A stretch of 64,000 nt of DNA. Origin: an uncultured Fidelibacterota bacterium (GTDB lineage: Bacteria > Fidelibacterota > Marinisomatia > Marinisomatales > Marinisomataceae). The notes under the pieces were generated by a model that was not told the origin of the DNA, did not search any database, and saw only the letters and a program-made list of their open reading frames with translations. The translations under genes were made by a program, and so were the position numbers. Within the stretch, counting starts at the first letter, position 1; each line of letters starts with the position of its first letter. The stretch is taken from NCBI GenBank assembly GCA_902599655.1, contig CACKGC010000001.1:33570-97569 (forward strand). The letters run 5' to 3'. This document shows positions 26,244-34,511 of this stretch, piece after piece.

Positions 26244-28090
26244 GAAAGATTTTCTGCTACAATATCTGCAACATCTTTAACCTTGATTTCTTCTTGTCCT
26301 GCTGGAGTTAAGGGTCCAATACCTTGATTCATCATGCCATAACAAAAATTACATCCCGTAACTACTGTATCAGTTTTTGATTCGATTACCTGTTCTGCTC
26401 TTAAAAGATGAGTTCTACCTTCTCCACTATCTTTTTTCCACCATAAAGCACCACCTGCTCCGCAACATAAAGTTTCTTTACCGCTTTCATCCAATTCAAA
26501 AAATTCAGGAGCAGCAGCTTTAATAGCATTTCGAGGAGCAGAAACTTCATCAAGCGTTCTCGAAAGATTGCATGGATCATGATATGTTACTTTCTCCAAT
26601 GAACCTGGATTGATATTAATTCTACCCTCTTCTAATAATTCAGAAATTACTTGGGTATGATGTTTAACCTCATACTTAATTTCATGATATTTTTTATATT
26701 CTTTTTGAAGATTTACTACACAATGTGGACACATAGTTGTCACATTTTTTACTTTATTTAATTCTTGGACATTTTGATCCATTAATAACTGATAGGTTAA
26801 TTTATCTCCTAATTTATTTGCAGGATCTCCAGAGCATTGTTCGTTGCTAAGTACACCATATGTAACGCCAGCCGATTCAAGAATTTTGACAAAATTTCGG
26901 ACTGAACTTACAAAATTAGGGTCCATTGCATGCTTTGCAAAACAACCAAGCCAAAGCACCAACTCTTTGTCAGCTGTGTAAACTGGTAGCTCATTTAATA
27001 GTTCACTTGATGATGATCCTTCTGTATTACCAGTTTCTTGCAGATTTCTTAAAAGCTTCTGATATTCTTGAGGAACATCACCTTCTGCTAAAACTTGAAA
27101 GCTTCTTATTTCATCTGCCTTTTCAACATGATTTCCAACAGGACAAACCTCTGTACATGCTTGGCATGTAGTACATTCCCATCCTGCTTCAACATTAATT
27201 TTATCAACTACGTTAACATCACCAGTTTCTAACATTGGATCTTTTAAATCTAAAATGAAATGGTATTTTGGATCTAAAATGCCTCCACCTCTATTTGCTG
27301 GACATACATCTGTACATCTTCCACATTCAACACATGTAAAAATGTCAAGTGCTTGATCTTTGCTTAATCTTGATAAATCTAGCAGTAAGTTGTCTAGCTC
27401 TTCTTCTGAAGCTTCCATATCGATTGGAATAGCTCCATGGTTGGGTACTTCAAACGGACGCAAGAAAATATTAAAAGGTGAAAGTACTAAGTGCATATGC
27501 TTGGATTGAGGAATTAGAAATAAAAATCCACCTATTACCCCAGAATGCAACCACCAGTTAAATTTTTCTGCCGCGCCAGTTAAGATATGTAACTCATCAA
27601 TTAAGTAAGTTGTCATAAGAGTAACGATAAAAACTGAAACTAATGCAGAAGTACTTGAAAATTTTCCTAACGCTTTGGGCTTGATAACAAAACGTCTATA
27701 TGCTAACCCTAAAATACCAATTGTGCATAAAATTGCCCAAGGCGCACCAAAAATTATAAAATATGTATGTCTAAAAGATTCACTAAAAATTGGAAATCCA
27801 AAAGCCATACCAAAATGATTAATGGTTATTAATCCAAAAAAAATAAATCCATACATCACCAGAGCATGTAATATACCAGCAGACTTTCTTTTCCCGCTTG
27901 CAACTTTTTTATGCAGAATAACTTCATCAAAAACTCTGATAATTCTTTTTGGGAGTTCATCTACGCTAAAGTTTGACTTTCCTTTTAATACAATTCTAAG
28001 CCTCAATAATAAGTGATATAAGAAAAAGGAGATACCAGATAAAAGGAAGAGGGCTAAAGCTATTTGTTCTACGAGAGAAAATTGTAACAT
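26240..28090 (-). CDS. Membrane Fe-S oxidoreductase, likely ETF:(mena)quinone oxidoreductase
   Basis: This 616-residue protein has an N-terminal membrane part of about six helices (residues 8-215), similar to the NarI-type cytochrome b subunit. Two 4Fe-4S motifs follow ('CVECGRCTDVCP' and 'CTTCQACTEVCP'), and then two CCG domains ('LWLGCFAKHA...CPHC' and 'CNLSR...CCGAGGALWW...GCNFC'). This DUF224-type layout is the one described as EMO, which passes electrons from reduced ETF to menaquinone. It lies directly downstream of etfA and etfB on the same strand (nine-base gap), supporting that role. It would replace the flavoprotein ETF:ubiquinone oxidoreductase in carrying acyl-CoA dehydrogenase electrons into the membrane. 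A heterodisulfide-reductase-like function is the less likely alternative. Confidence 0.85.
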   Translation of the reverse strand: MLQFSLVEQIALALFLLSGISFFLYHLLLRLRIVLKGKSNFSVDELPKRIIRVFDEVILHKKVASGKRKSAGILHALVMYGFIFFGLITINHFGMAFGFPIFSESFRHTYFIIFGAPWAILCTIGILGLAYRRFVIKPKALGKFSSTSALVSVFIVTLMTTYLIDELHILTGAAEKFNWWLHSGVIGGFLFLIPQSKHMHLVLSPFNIFLRPFEVPNHGAIPIDMEASEEELDNLLLDLSRLSKDQALDIFTCVECGRCTDVCPANRGGGILDPKYHFILDLKDPMLETGDVNVVDKINVEAGWECTTCQACTEVCPVGNHVEKADEIRSFQVLAEGDVPQEYQKLLRNLQETGNTEGSSSSELLNELPVYTADKELVLWLGCFAKHAMDPNFVSSVRNFVKILESAGVTYGVLSNEQCSGDPANKLGDKLTYQLLMDQNVQELNKVKNVTTMCPHCVVNLQKEYKKYHEIKYEVKHHTQVISELLEEGRININPGSLEKVTYHDPCNLSRTLDEVSAPRNAIKAAAPEFFELDESGKETLCCGAGGALWWKKDSGEGRTHLLRAEQVIESKTDTVVTGCNFCYGMMNQGIGPLTPAGQEEIKVKDVADIVAENLS

Positions 28091-28099
28091 AAGAGATTC

Positions 28100-29071
28100 T
28101 TACTTACTATTGTTAATTTCCTCAGTCAATTTTGGTACAATTTCAAGAACATCACCAATGACAGCGTAATCAGCAATTTCAAATATAGGAGCATCTTCAT
28201 CTTTATTGATAGCCAACACATTTTTTGAACCCTTCATACCAACTACGTGCTGAATCGCTCCGGAAACACCGCAAGAAAAATATAGCTTAGGAGATACTAC
28301 CTGACCTGAACTACCAACTTGTCTATACGGAGGTAACCAACCCATATCTACTACAGGTCTTGAGGAAGCAACTTCAGCCCCCATTGCATCAGCTAAAGAT
28401 TGCATCGTAGGAAGATTGTCTTCACTTTCAATACCTCTTCCAACAGATAAAATTAATTCTGCTGTTGTTAAATCAACTCCGGTTGATGATTCTTGAAATT
28501 CAGGTTCACTATTTGACTTAATATCACTGTCAGAAAGCTGAACATTAAATTCTTCTACTGAAACAGGAGCTCCCTCCTCAATATCATCGCTTGAAAAAGC
28601 TGCAGATTGAAAACTTAATAAAGCTTGATCAGATGATATTTCAATACTTGTTGCAAGCTTTGCATTAAAAACTTGTTTTGAAAAATGTGGATTACCACTA
28701 TTAAAATCTACAGAAATAATGTCACTAACAAATGGTATACTAAGCTTTGCGCTCACTCTTGGAAGAAAGTCTCTAACCATATAAGAATGACCTACTAAAA
28801 CATATTTTGGTGAAAGTTCACTAATTACATCAGAAAGAACCTTTGAATAGCCGTCTGCGGAATACATATCAATTAAGTCATTTTTTGCTGAAATGAGTTT
28901 ACTAGCTTTGAAATTTTGTGCTTGAGATTTTAACTCATCCACTTTTTCGCCAATGCATAATATGGATAAGTCGCAGTTCAATTCGTTTGCAAACTTTTGT
29001 CCTGCTGCTACTGCTTCCAGACTAAAAGGGTGAATTTTACCTCTCTGGTTTTCTAGAACAACTAATACCAT
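28100..29071 (-). CDS. etfA: Electron transfer flavoprotein alpha subunit
   Basis: EtfA binds FAD and, with EtfB, takes electrons from acyl-CoA dehydrogenases. The C-terminal FAD domain is clear: 'ILSVGRGIESEDN', then 'YFSCGVSGAIQHVVGM' and 'VLAINKDEDAPIFEIADYAVIGD', the family signature. The 323-residue length is typical. It overlaps etfB by one base and precedes the membrane Fe-S oxidoreductase, forming a complete ETF-to-quinone unit. The glutaryl-CoA dehydrogenase-like enzyme at 34486 is a likely electron donor. Confidence 0.95.
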   Translation of the reverse strand: MVLVVLENQRGKIHPFSLEAVAAGQKFANELNCDLSILCIGEKVDELKSQAQNFKASKLISAKNDLIDMYSADGYSKVLSDVISELSPKYVLVGHSYMVRDFLPRVSAKLSIPFVSDIISVDFNSGNPHFSKQVFNAKLATSIEISSDQALLSFQSAAFSSDDIEEGAPVSVEEFNVQLSDSDIKSNSEPEFQESSTGVDLTTAELILSVGRGIESEDNLPTMQSLADAMGAEVASSRPVVDMGWLPPYRQVGSSGQVVSPKLYFSCGVSGAIQHVVGMKGSKNVLAINKDEDAPIFEIADYAVIGDVLEIVPKLTEEINNSK

Positions 29072-29835
29072 TATATAACCTTTAATTTATTTTTTAATAT
29101 ATCCATTAGCTTAGCTACAATTGTATCTGCATCCCCTTCAATTTTTTCTGTAACTTTCTCATTTTTTGGAACATATAAATTTACAAAGCTTTGTTTTTGA
29201 GGCTCAGCAGAAGATTCAAGAGTATTTAATTCTTTTCTTTTTGCGCCCATAATTCCTTTTAAAGAAGGATAGCGCGGTTCATTAATACCAGACTGAATTG
29301 AGATACTTGAAGGAAAAGGAAGTGTTACCCACTGAAACCATCCTGATTCTAGCTCTCTTTTAACTTTAATCTTATCACCTTCAACTTGAGTTTCTATAGC
29401 AAGTGTAGCTGTTGACATCTCAAGTAGCTCTCCAATTAAAACACCTGTTTGTCCAGAACCCATGTCGTCTGATTGTAAACCGGATAAAATTAAATCAAAG
29501 TTCTCAGATTTTAAATTATCAGCAAAAATTTTTGCAACTGTAAGTGGATCTGTTGTAGAAGACTCATTTTTGATAAATATTCCACGATCAGCACCTTTTG
29601 CTAACCCGTCTTTAATTACTTTTGAAGTGTTATTTTCAGATCCAAGAGTAACAACAACTACTTCAGAATCTCCACCTGCATTTTCTTTAATTTGCAATGC
29701 TTCTTCAAGAGCGTATGAATCACTTTCATTGACAACGTAATTAACAATGGACTCATCAATCCAACTACCTGAGCTATCTACTCTGATAGTGGATTCATAA
29801 CTTGGAATTGCTTTTGTTAATACTGCTATTTTCAT
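29071..29835 (-). CDS. etfB: Electron transfer flavoprotein beta subunit
   Basis: EtfB is the AMP/FAD-binding partner of EtfA. 'MKIAVLTKAIPSYES' is the standard beta-subunit start, so I place the start at 29835. The frame is open 22 codons further upstream, but those residues are unlike the family. Key regions are 'ADRGIFI', 'FDLILSGLQSDDMGSGQTG' and 'LPFPSSISIQSGINEPRYPSLKGIMGAKRK', the conserved beta-subunit signature. The 254-residue length fits. No strong ribosome site is seen at the ATG. Confidence 0.93.
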   Translation of the reverse strand: MKIAVLTKAIPSYESTIRVDSSGSWIDESIVNYVVNESDSYALEEALQIKENAGGDSEVVVVTLGSENNTSKVIKDGLAKGADRGIFIKNESSTTDPLTVAKIFADNLKSENFDLILSGLQSDDMGSGQTGVLIGELLEMSTATLAIETQVEGDKIKVKRELESGWFQWVTLPFPSSISIQSGINEPRYPSLKGIMGAKRKELNTLESSAEPQKQSFVNLYVPKNEKVTEKIEGDADTIVAKLMDILKNKLKVI

Positions 29836-29912
29836 TTTTTTATTCGAAAACCGACTATTCAGTCTGTTTTTAATATAACTCTTAAAAATTAAATTAAACA
29901 ATCAATAATTAT

Positions 29913-29985
29913 AAAAAAACAGGCTATAAAAGAAAGTTGATAAGCGGGGGAAAGTCTTTCAATCTTTCGCATTTTTTATAGCCTG
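29913..29985 (-). terminator. Branched intrinsic terminator below the zinc-ribbon gene
   Basis: On the minus strand a 12-base-pair stem (CAGGCTATAAAA / TTTTATAGCCTG, 29974-29985 with 29920-29931) is followed by seven T residues (29913-29919). The 42-base interior contains further GAAAG/CTTTC pairing, so the RNA could fold as a branched structure. It lies 54 bases after the stop of the gene at 30039 and upstream of etfB, so it probably separates the two transcripts. Confidence 0.7.
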
Positions 29986-30038
29986 ATAAATTTTCGGTTC
30001 AATCAATTTAGTATTATTATAAAGCTATTGAAAGAATT

Positions 30039-30446
30039 TTATTCAGAATCCTCTGTAGCAAATTTTGTCCAATCACTAGAAACAGCAGACTCATCTATTG
30101 AGGTTGAAGTTTCAGCTGCGACCGTGCTATTCCCTCCAAACTTCGAATCATCTTCATAAATGTTTAAGCTATCTTTTTTAACTTCATATTTGTCTAGTTC
30201 ATATTCCTCATCTTCACTATCTAAGGACTCTTTATCTTGATTATATAAATCTAAATCAAAGAAATCTAAATTTTCTACATGTCCATTTTCCATTAAATAT
30301 TCAAGAAATGGTAAGAAAATTCTTTGCTTTAAATTCATGCCACAGGCTGGGCATTTTAACTTGTCGCCAATATCAGAAGTCTTTACTTCAACGTCACAGC
30401 ATGGAGTTATTACTTCGTCAATACTATTTAAATCAAATGTGCTCAT
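30039..30446 (-). CDS. Small zinc-ribbon protein with acidic tail, unknown function
   Basis: I do not recognise this 135-residue protein. The N-terminus has 'CCDVEV' at about 17 and 'CPACGM' at about 33-38, a likely zinc ribbon like those of transcription-linked small proteins. From residue 55 on it is strongly acidic (long runs with D and E, such as 'DSEDEEYELDKYEVKKD') and serine-rich near the end, and it looks disordered. It has no signal peptide. The gene is on the minus strand, 34 bases downstream of the beta-helix protein gene, and is followed by a terminator. Confidence 0.65.
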   Translation of the reverse strand: MSTFDLNSIDEVITPCCDVEVKTSDIGDKLKCPACGMNLKQRIFLPFLEYLMENGHVENLDFFDLDLYNQDKESLDSEDEEYELDKYEVKKDSLNIYEDDSKFGGNSTVAAETSTSIDESAVSSDWTKFATEDSE

Positions 30447-30480
30447 ATTGATTCGAAGATATTATTTGTTTGGTATTGTG

Positions 30481-31248
30481 TCAATCTTTTTTGTAAAGAT
30501 CAAAAAAAGTAGCTTCTATTGAGGAGAAATCAACATTTCTTCTAGACATTACTTTTGAAGCAACATCCTTAAAGTCGTCAAAAGTGATTTTTGAAATCTT
30601 GCCATTGTAATAAAATGAAAAGCTTGGAATATATCTTGGAGGAAAAGATTGTGAGACAATGTTAGATCCCATTTCAATCACTGTTCCTGTATTCAGGTTG
30701 GTACCAATTGATGTTTTTACATGCTCTCCAATGATTGAACCAAAGAAAATGGATTTAGTATCAATTAGTTCTCCATTCCATTTTACTGAAACATGTGAAT
30801 AATTGTTTTTCAAATTACTCGTTGTGGTACCTGCTCCAAGATTAACCCAAGAAGCAATGAAACTGTGCCCCAAAAATCCTTCATGTGCTTTGTTAGAAAA
30901 TGGTTGAAAAATAGAGGTGTGCACCTCACCTTTAACTTTACAATCATGGTTAATTATTGATTTTGAAATATTTGAGTGCGATTTGATTAAGCAGTTATTC
31001 CCAATAAATAAAGGACCATTAAGAACTACAAATGGCTCTACAGTAGCTGAGCTAGAGATAAAAACAGGTCCATTGGATTCATCTATAACAACATTATCAA
31101 TATTGGAATATGAACTTTCAATATTTTTAAAAAAAATTTCAATATTAGCAATCCATTGCCACGGAAATTTAAGACTGTCATCTAAATTATAAACTTTATC
31201 GTTTATAATTAAGTCAGATGATATAATTTTTTTCAAATGTTCTATCAT
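30481..31248 (-). CDS. Left-handed beta-helix protein, GlmU-like sugar-nucleotide transferase C-terminal part
   Basis: This 255-residue protein has hexapeptide repeats from about residue 60 ('GPVFISSSATVEPFVVLNGP', 'LFIGNNCLIKSHSNI', 'GHSFIASWVNLGAGTTTSNLKNNY', 'IIGEHVKTSIGTNLNTGTVIEMGS'), the left-handed beta-helix fold of acyl- and acetyltransferases. 'NLGAGTTTSNLKNNY' resembles GlmU and the GlmU-like proteins of Bacteroidota. Those proteins usually have about 390 residues with an N-terminal nucleotidyltransferase-like domain; here only about 60 unrelated residues precede the helix. It may thus be a reduced acyltransferase. Its ATG overlaps the previous gene in an ATGA arrangement. Confidence 0.7.
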   Translation of the reverse strand: MIEHLKKIISSDLIINDKVYNLDDSLKFPWQWIANIEIFFKNIESSYSNIDNVVIDESNGPVFISSSATVEPFVVLNGPLFIGNNCLIKSHSNISKSIINHDCKVKGEVHTSIFQPFSNKAHEGFLGHSFIASWVNLGAGTTTSNLKNNYSHVSVKWNGELIDTKSIFFGSIIGEHVKTSIGTNLNTGTVIEMGSNIVSQSFPPRYIPSFSFYYNGKISKITFDDFKDVASKVMSRRNVDFSSIEATFFDLYKKD

Positions 31249-31748
31249 ATTTTTATAAACTGTTGTATCATTTTAAAAGTTCCTTCTAAATCCTGCTGAT
31301 AATTAGAATCCAATATAACATTATAATATTTTTTGGAATTATCATAATTAAAACCCATTCTTACCTTAGGGTTACTTAGCAAACATAAGTATGCCCCAAA
31401 TCTGCTAAAGTTTGCATTCAAATCAATAATATTTTCAAAATTAAATGTTCTAATTTTATCAATAAAAATATCTCTTGGTAAACCTAATGAATTCATATCA
31501 TTATATGAGTATTGAATTGAATTTTGGATGATCTCATTAGAATAAAAGTTAGAAATAGAATCTTTTAATAGATAATGAACAGTACCTTGAGCTTTAACTG
31601 TAAAAAGTTGCGCCATTTTAAAAGCAATATCATTATCTGGAAGAACAACTAAACTTTCACCATTAAATTTATTAGAATGATCGGAATGATCATCATATTT
31701 TCGATATTTAGTTGCAAGCATTAATTTTTCTTTTAAAGTGAATTCCAT
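31245..31748 (-). CDS. Short GT9-like protein of unknown function
   Basis: This 167-residue protein is not firmly assigned. The segment 'FENIIDLNANFSRFGAYLCLLSNPKVRMGF' (about 103-133) resembles the middle of heptosyltransferase-type GT9 proteins ('DLVIDL...S..A....P.R.GF'). The preceding 'ESLVVLPDNDIAFKMAQLF' could be the first Rossmann strand and helix. Full GT9 enzymes have about 330 residues, so this would be a half-sized protein without the donor-binding domain. The coupled beta-helix gene downstream suggests a role in surface glycan or sugar metabolism. Confidence 0.5.
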   Translation of the reverse strand: MEFTLKEKLMLATKYRKYDDHSDHSNKFNGESLVVLPDNDIAFKMAQLFTVKAQGTVHYLLKDSISNFYSNEIIQNSIQYSYNDMNSLGLPRDIFIDKIRTFNFENIIDLNANFSRFGAYLCLLSNPKVRMGFNYDNSKKYYNVILDSNYQQDLEGTFKMIQQFIKI

Positions 31749-31810
31749 ATCTTTATGTTAATTTAACCATTAATTAGAATATTTAATTTTATAAAGGTTT
31801 AATTTTTATT

Positions 31811-33298
31811 ATGTCAAAAAACAAATTTGGTAAATATCCATTTGAAAAAGGTATCTATAAAAATATGTACCAAGACAAACTGTGGACTATGCGTCAATAT
31901 GCAGGCTTTTCGTCTGTTACTGAATCAAATAAAAGATACTTAAAGCTAATTGAGAATGGGGTAAATGGTTTGTCAGTTGCATTTGACTTACCAACACAGA
32001 TGGGATACGACTCTGATGATGATATGTCTTTTGGCGAAGTAGGAAAATCTGGTGTTCCAATTTCAACTATTGAGGATATGGAACGTCTTTTTGAAAATAT
32101 TAATCTTGAAGATATTTCAGTTTCTATGACAATAAACTCTACAGCTTCCATTTTGTTGGCATTTTATTTTGCAACAGCTAAAAAACGAGGTTATGACTTT
32201 GATGCTCTTCGTGGAACTTTGCAAAATGATATTCTTAAGGAATATATTGCTCGAGGAACTTTCATTTTTCCTGTAGAACCCTCGCTAAGATTAACTTCAA
32301 ATGTTTTTGAATTTTGTCAACACAATCTTTCTAAATGGAATAGTATTTCTATATCAGGATATCACATTCGAGAAGCTGGGAGCACCGCAGTTCAAGAGCT
32401 AGCTTTTACATTTGCTAACGCAATCACATATTTAGAAAAAGCTGAAGAAGATAATCTGGATCTTATTAAACTGACCGAGCAAGTCTCATTTTTTTTCAAT
32501 GCCCACCGAGATTTTTTCGAAGAAGTTGCGAAATTTAGGGCTGCAAGAATTATTTGGGCTAAGATAATAAAGAAAAGATTTAAAATAGATAATGTCAAAT
32601 CTCAATTATGTAGATTTCATGTTCAAACTGGCGGTTCAACACTCACTGCACAACAAATTGATAATAATATAGCTAGAACAACTTTAGAAAGTTTATCAGC
32701 CGTTTTTGGGGGAGCTCAATCAATTCATACAAACGGAAAAGATGAGGCAGTTAGTTTACCCTCAGAAGAAAATGCAACTACCGCTTTAAGAATTCAGCAA
32801 ATAATTGCACATGAAAGTGGAGTAGTGAAATATATTGATCCATTAGGAGATAGTTCTGTTATTAAGGACTTAACTAATAATATTGTTGAAGAAGTAGAAC
32901 TGAAAATTGATGAAATATTTGATAAAGGCGGTATGAAGGCTTTGATTGAAAGAGGAGAAATTCAAAGTGAGATTGAAAAATCTGCATTTGAATTTCAAGA
33001 GGACATTGATTCAAAAAAAACAATCTTTGTTGGAGTAAATAAGTTTATAAATGAAAATGAGATTATTGATTCAGGCACTTCGTTTAAAGATTACTCGGAG
33101 GACAGATTACAACGATTAAATATTTTTAAAGAAAAAAGGGACAATAAAGTTGTAAAAGAATCACTACATGAATTAGTTAATGTCGCCAAAACAAGTAAGA
33201 ATCTAATGCCACAACTTATAACCTGTGTTGAAAATAATTGCACTCTAGGAGAAATAATAATTGCTTTAAAAACAGTTTTTGGTGAATATTTAGAATAA
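31811..33298 (+). CDS. Methylmalonyl-CoA mutase family, catalytic subunit without B12 domain
   Basis: The enzyme is the TIM-barrel part of acyl-CoA mutases that rearrange methylmalonyl-CoA to succinyl-CoA using adenosylcobalamin. 'MRQYAGFSSVTESN' holds the conserved Tyr that contacts substrate and B12, 'GLSVAFDLPTQMGYDSD' and 'VSMTINSTASILLAFY' are family motifs, and 'FHVQTGGSTLTAQQIDNNIARTT' carries the active-site His, followed by 'GGAQSIHTNGKDEA'. At 495 residues it has no cobalamin-binding domain (no DxHxxG), so a separate small subunit should exist outside this window, as in archaea and several bacterial lineages. Related mutases (isobutyryl-, ethylmalonyl-CoA) cannot be excluded. Confidence 0.88.
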   Translation: MSKNKFGKYPFEKGIYKNMYQDKLWTMRQYAGFSSVTESNKRYLKLIENGVNGLSVAFDLPTQMGYDSDDDMSFGEVGKSGVPISTIEDMERLFENINLEDISVSMTINSTASILLAFYFATAKKRGYDFDALRGTLQNDILKEYIARGTFIFPVEPSLRLTSNVFEFCQHNLSKWNSISISGYHIREAGSTAVQELAFTFANAITYLEKAEEDNLDLIKLTEQVSFFFNAHRDFFEEVAKFRAARIIWAKIIKKRFKIDNVKSQLCRFHVQTGGSTLTAQQIDNNIARTTLESLSAVFGGAQSIHTNGKDEAVSLPSEENATTALRIQQIIAHESGVVKYIDPLGDSSVIKDLTNNIVEEVELKIDEIFDKGGMKALIERGEIQSEIEKSAFEFQEDIDSKKTIFVGVNKFINENEIIDSGTSFKDYSEDRLQRLNIFKEKRDNKVVKESLHELVNVAKTSKNLMPQLITCVENNCTLGEIIIALKTVFGEYLE

Positions 33299-33348
33299 TA
33301 CTTGGAACAATTATAAATTAATTTAGTTTTATTTTTTAGGAGGAAATT

Positions 33349-33921
33349 ATGTTACATAAAAACTTAATATTTGTTTTACTTGGATTAATAATGATCAGTT
33401 GTTCAGGAACTGTTCCTAGCGTTGGTAATGAAGTTTCTGTTCAGGAAGCAGAAGAAAGTAATGAAGTCGCGGCAAAACAAGAAGTCTCTGTTGAAACATT
33501 TACTGTGCAAGAGCCAGAATCACAACCATTGCCTGTAACTGTTTTTGAACCATATATGATTAAAAGAGGGGACTTTTTAACTAAAATAGCCTTAAGAGAA
33601 TATGGCGATGCGTCAATGTGGAGAGATATATATTCTTGGAACAAAGATGAAATTGGTGACAATCCTGATCGTTTATATCCATATAACTTTTTATCACTTA
33701 AAAGAGAATCTACTGATGTAAGGGACTGTGAACCTGAGTTTTTTGACTACACAATTCAATCTGGTGATACTGCATGGAACTTAGCACAAAGAGTATACGG
33801 AGATGAATTGGCCTGGGTTATCATTTATGTAGACAATGCTCAATTAATAAAATCAACAGACGGAGTATTGCAACCTGGTACTACATTCAAGATGAGAAAA
33901 AAACTTGATCCTTGCAATTAA
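33349..33921 (+). CDS. LysM-domain lipoprotein
   Basis: This 190-residue lipoprotein has a lipobox with C18 (LIMISC). A low-complexity E/V/Q-rich linker follows, and then two LysM-like domains, each of about 50 residues: 'YMIKRGDFLTKIALREYGDASMW' and 'YTIQSGDTAWNLAQRVYGDELAW'. LysM binds N-acetylglucosamine in peptidoglycan, so the protein probably tethers the outer or inner membrane to the cell wall. The ribosome site AGGAGG is the strongest in this part of the window, which suggests high expression. The biotin ligase gene starts inside its last codons. Confidence 0.88.
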   Translation: MLHKNLIFVLLGLIMISCSGTVPSVGNEVSVQEAEESNEVAAKQEVSVETFTVQEPESQPLPVTVFEPYMIKRGDFLTKIALREYGDASMWRDIYSWNKDEIGDNPDRLYPYNFLSLKRESTDVRDCEPEFFDYTIQSGDTAWNLAQRVYGDELAWVIIYVDNAQLIKSTDGVLQPGTTFKMRKKLDPCN

Positions 33922-34511
33922 TCTTAAAAGATATTGATTTAAAAACTAATTGGATTAAATCTGGAAAAGGGTCTTTTATATATTTTGAAACAATTGATTC
34001 AACTTTAAATATAGCTCTCGATCAACAATATCAAGAAGGCTCTATTGGTAAAATTGTCATAACGGACAATCAAACATCTGGTAAAGGCTCTTATAATAAA
34101 TCTTGGTATAGTGAACCTTATAAAGATTTAACATTTAGTATCATTCTTGGCTCATCAAATAATTTTCAACAAAATTTAATTGATGAAACCTGCTCAGCAA
34201 TAGCAAGAATTCTTAATGAATATCGAATTGAAGCATATCAAAAACCACCTAACGATATATATGTTAAAGATAGAAAAATAGCTGGGATTCTTTTATCTAA
34301 TGTACAGATTGGTAATAGTGAGAATTATCAAGCATTAAGCGTTGGAATTAATATTAATTCTAATATTGAATTAAAAGAGCTAGATATCAATGCTAAAGCA
34401 AATCACACATCTTGTGCAAAAGAATTAGGTAAAGAAATAAAAAGAGAAAAAGTGCTAGTTGAAATTATTGAATTACTTGATAAAACTATTCAAAAGCAGG
34501 TAGATCAGTAA
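33912..34511 (+). CDS. birA: Biotin--[acetyl-CoA-carboxylase] ligase
   Basis: This BirA attaches biotin to carboxylase carrier proteins. The 199 residues contain only the catalytic domain; the DNA-binding N-terminus of E. coli BirA is absent. 'IYFETIDSTLNIA' is the usual start, 'TSGKGSYNKSWYS' takes the place of the GRGR-x-x-x-W biotinoyl-AMP loop with several arginines changed to lysine and serine, and 'KPPNDIYVKDRKIAGIL' matches KWPNDIYV. The start must be TTG at 33912, because a stop lies just upstream and no ATG is available before the conserved region. It overlaps the LysM gene by 10 bases and the convergent dehydrogenase by 26. Confidence 0.85.
   Translation: MQLILKDIDLKTNWIKSGKGSFIYFETIDSTLNIALDQQYQEGSIGKIVITDNQTSGKGSYNKSWYSEPYKDLTFSIILGSSNNFQQNLIDETCSAIARILNEYRIEAYQKPPNDIYVKDRKIAGILLSNVQIGNSENYQALSVGININSNIELKELDINAKANHTSCAKELGKEIKREKVLVEIIELLDKTIQKQVDQ

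Noticed and set aside
29836-29901. 22-codon extension of EtfB
   Set aside because: The canonical EtfB start is MKIAVLTKAIP at 29835; the added residues are unlike the family.
33912-34511. Biotin ligase as a broken gene, because it lacks an ATG and the DNA-binding domain
   Set aside because: Ligases without the DNA-binding domain are common, the catalytic motifs are present, and TTG starts occur elsewhere in the window.
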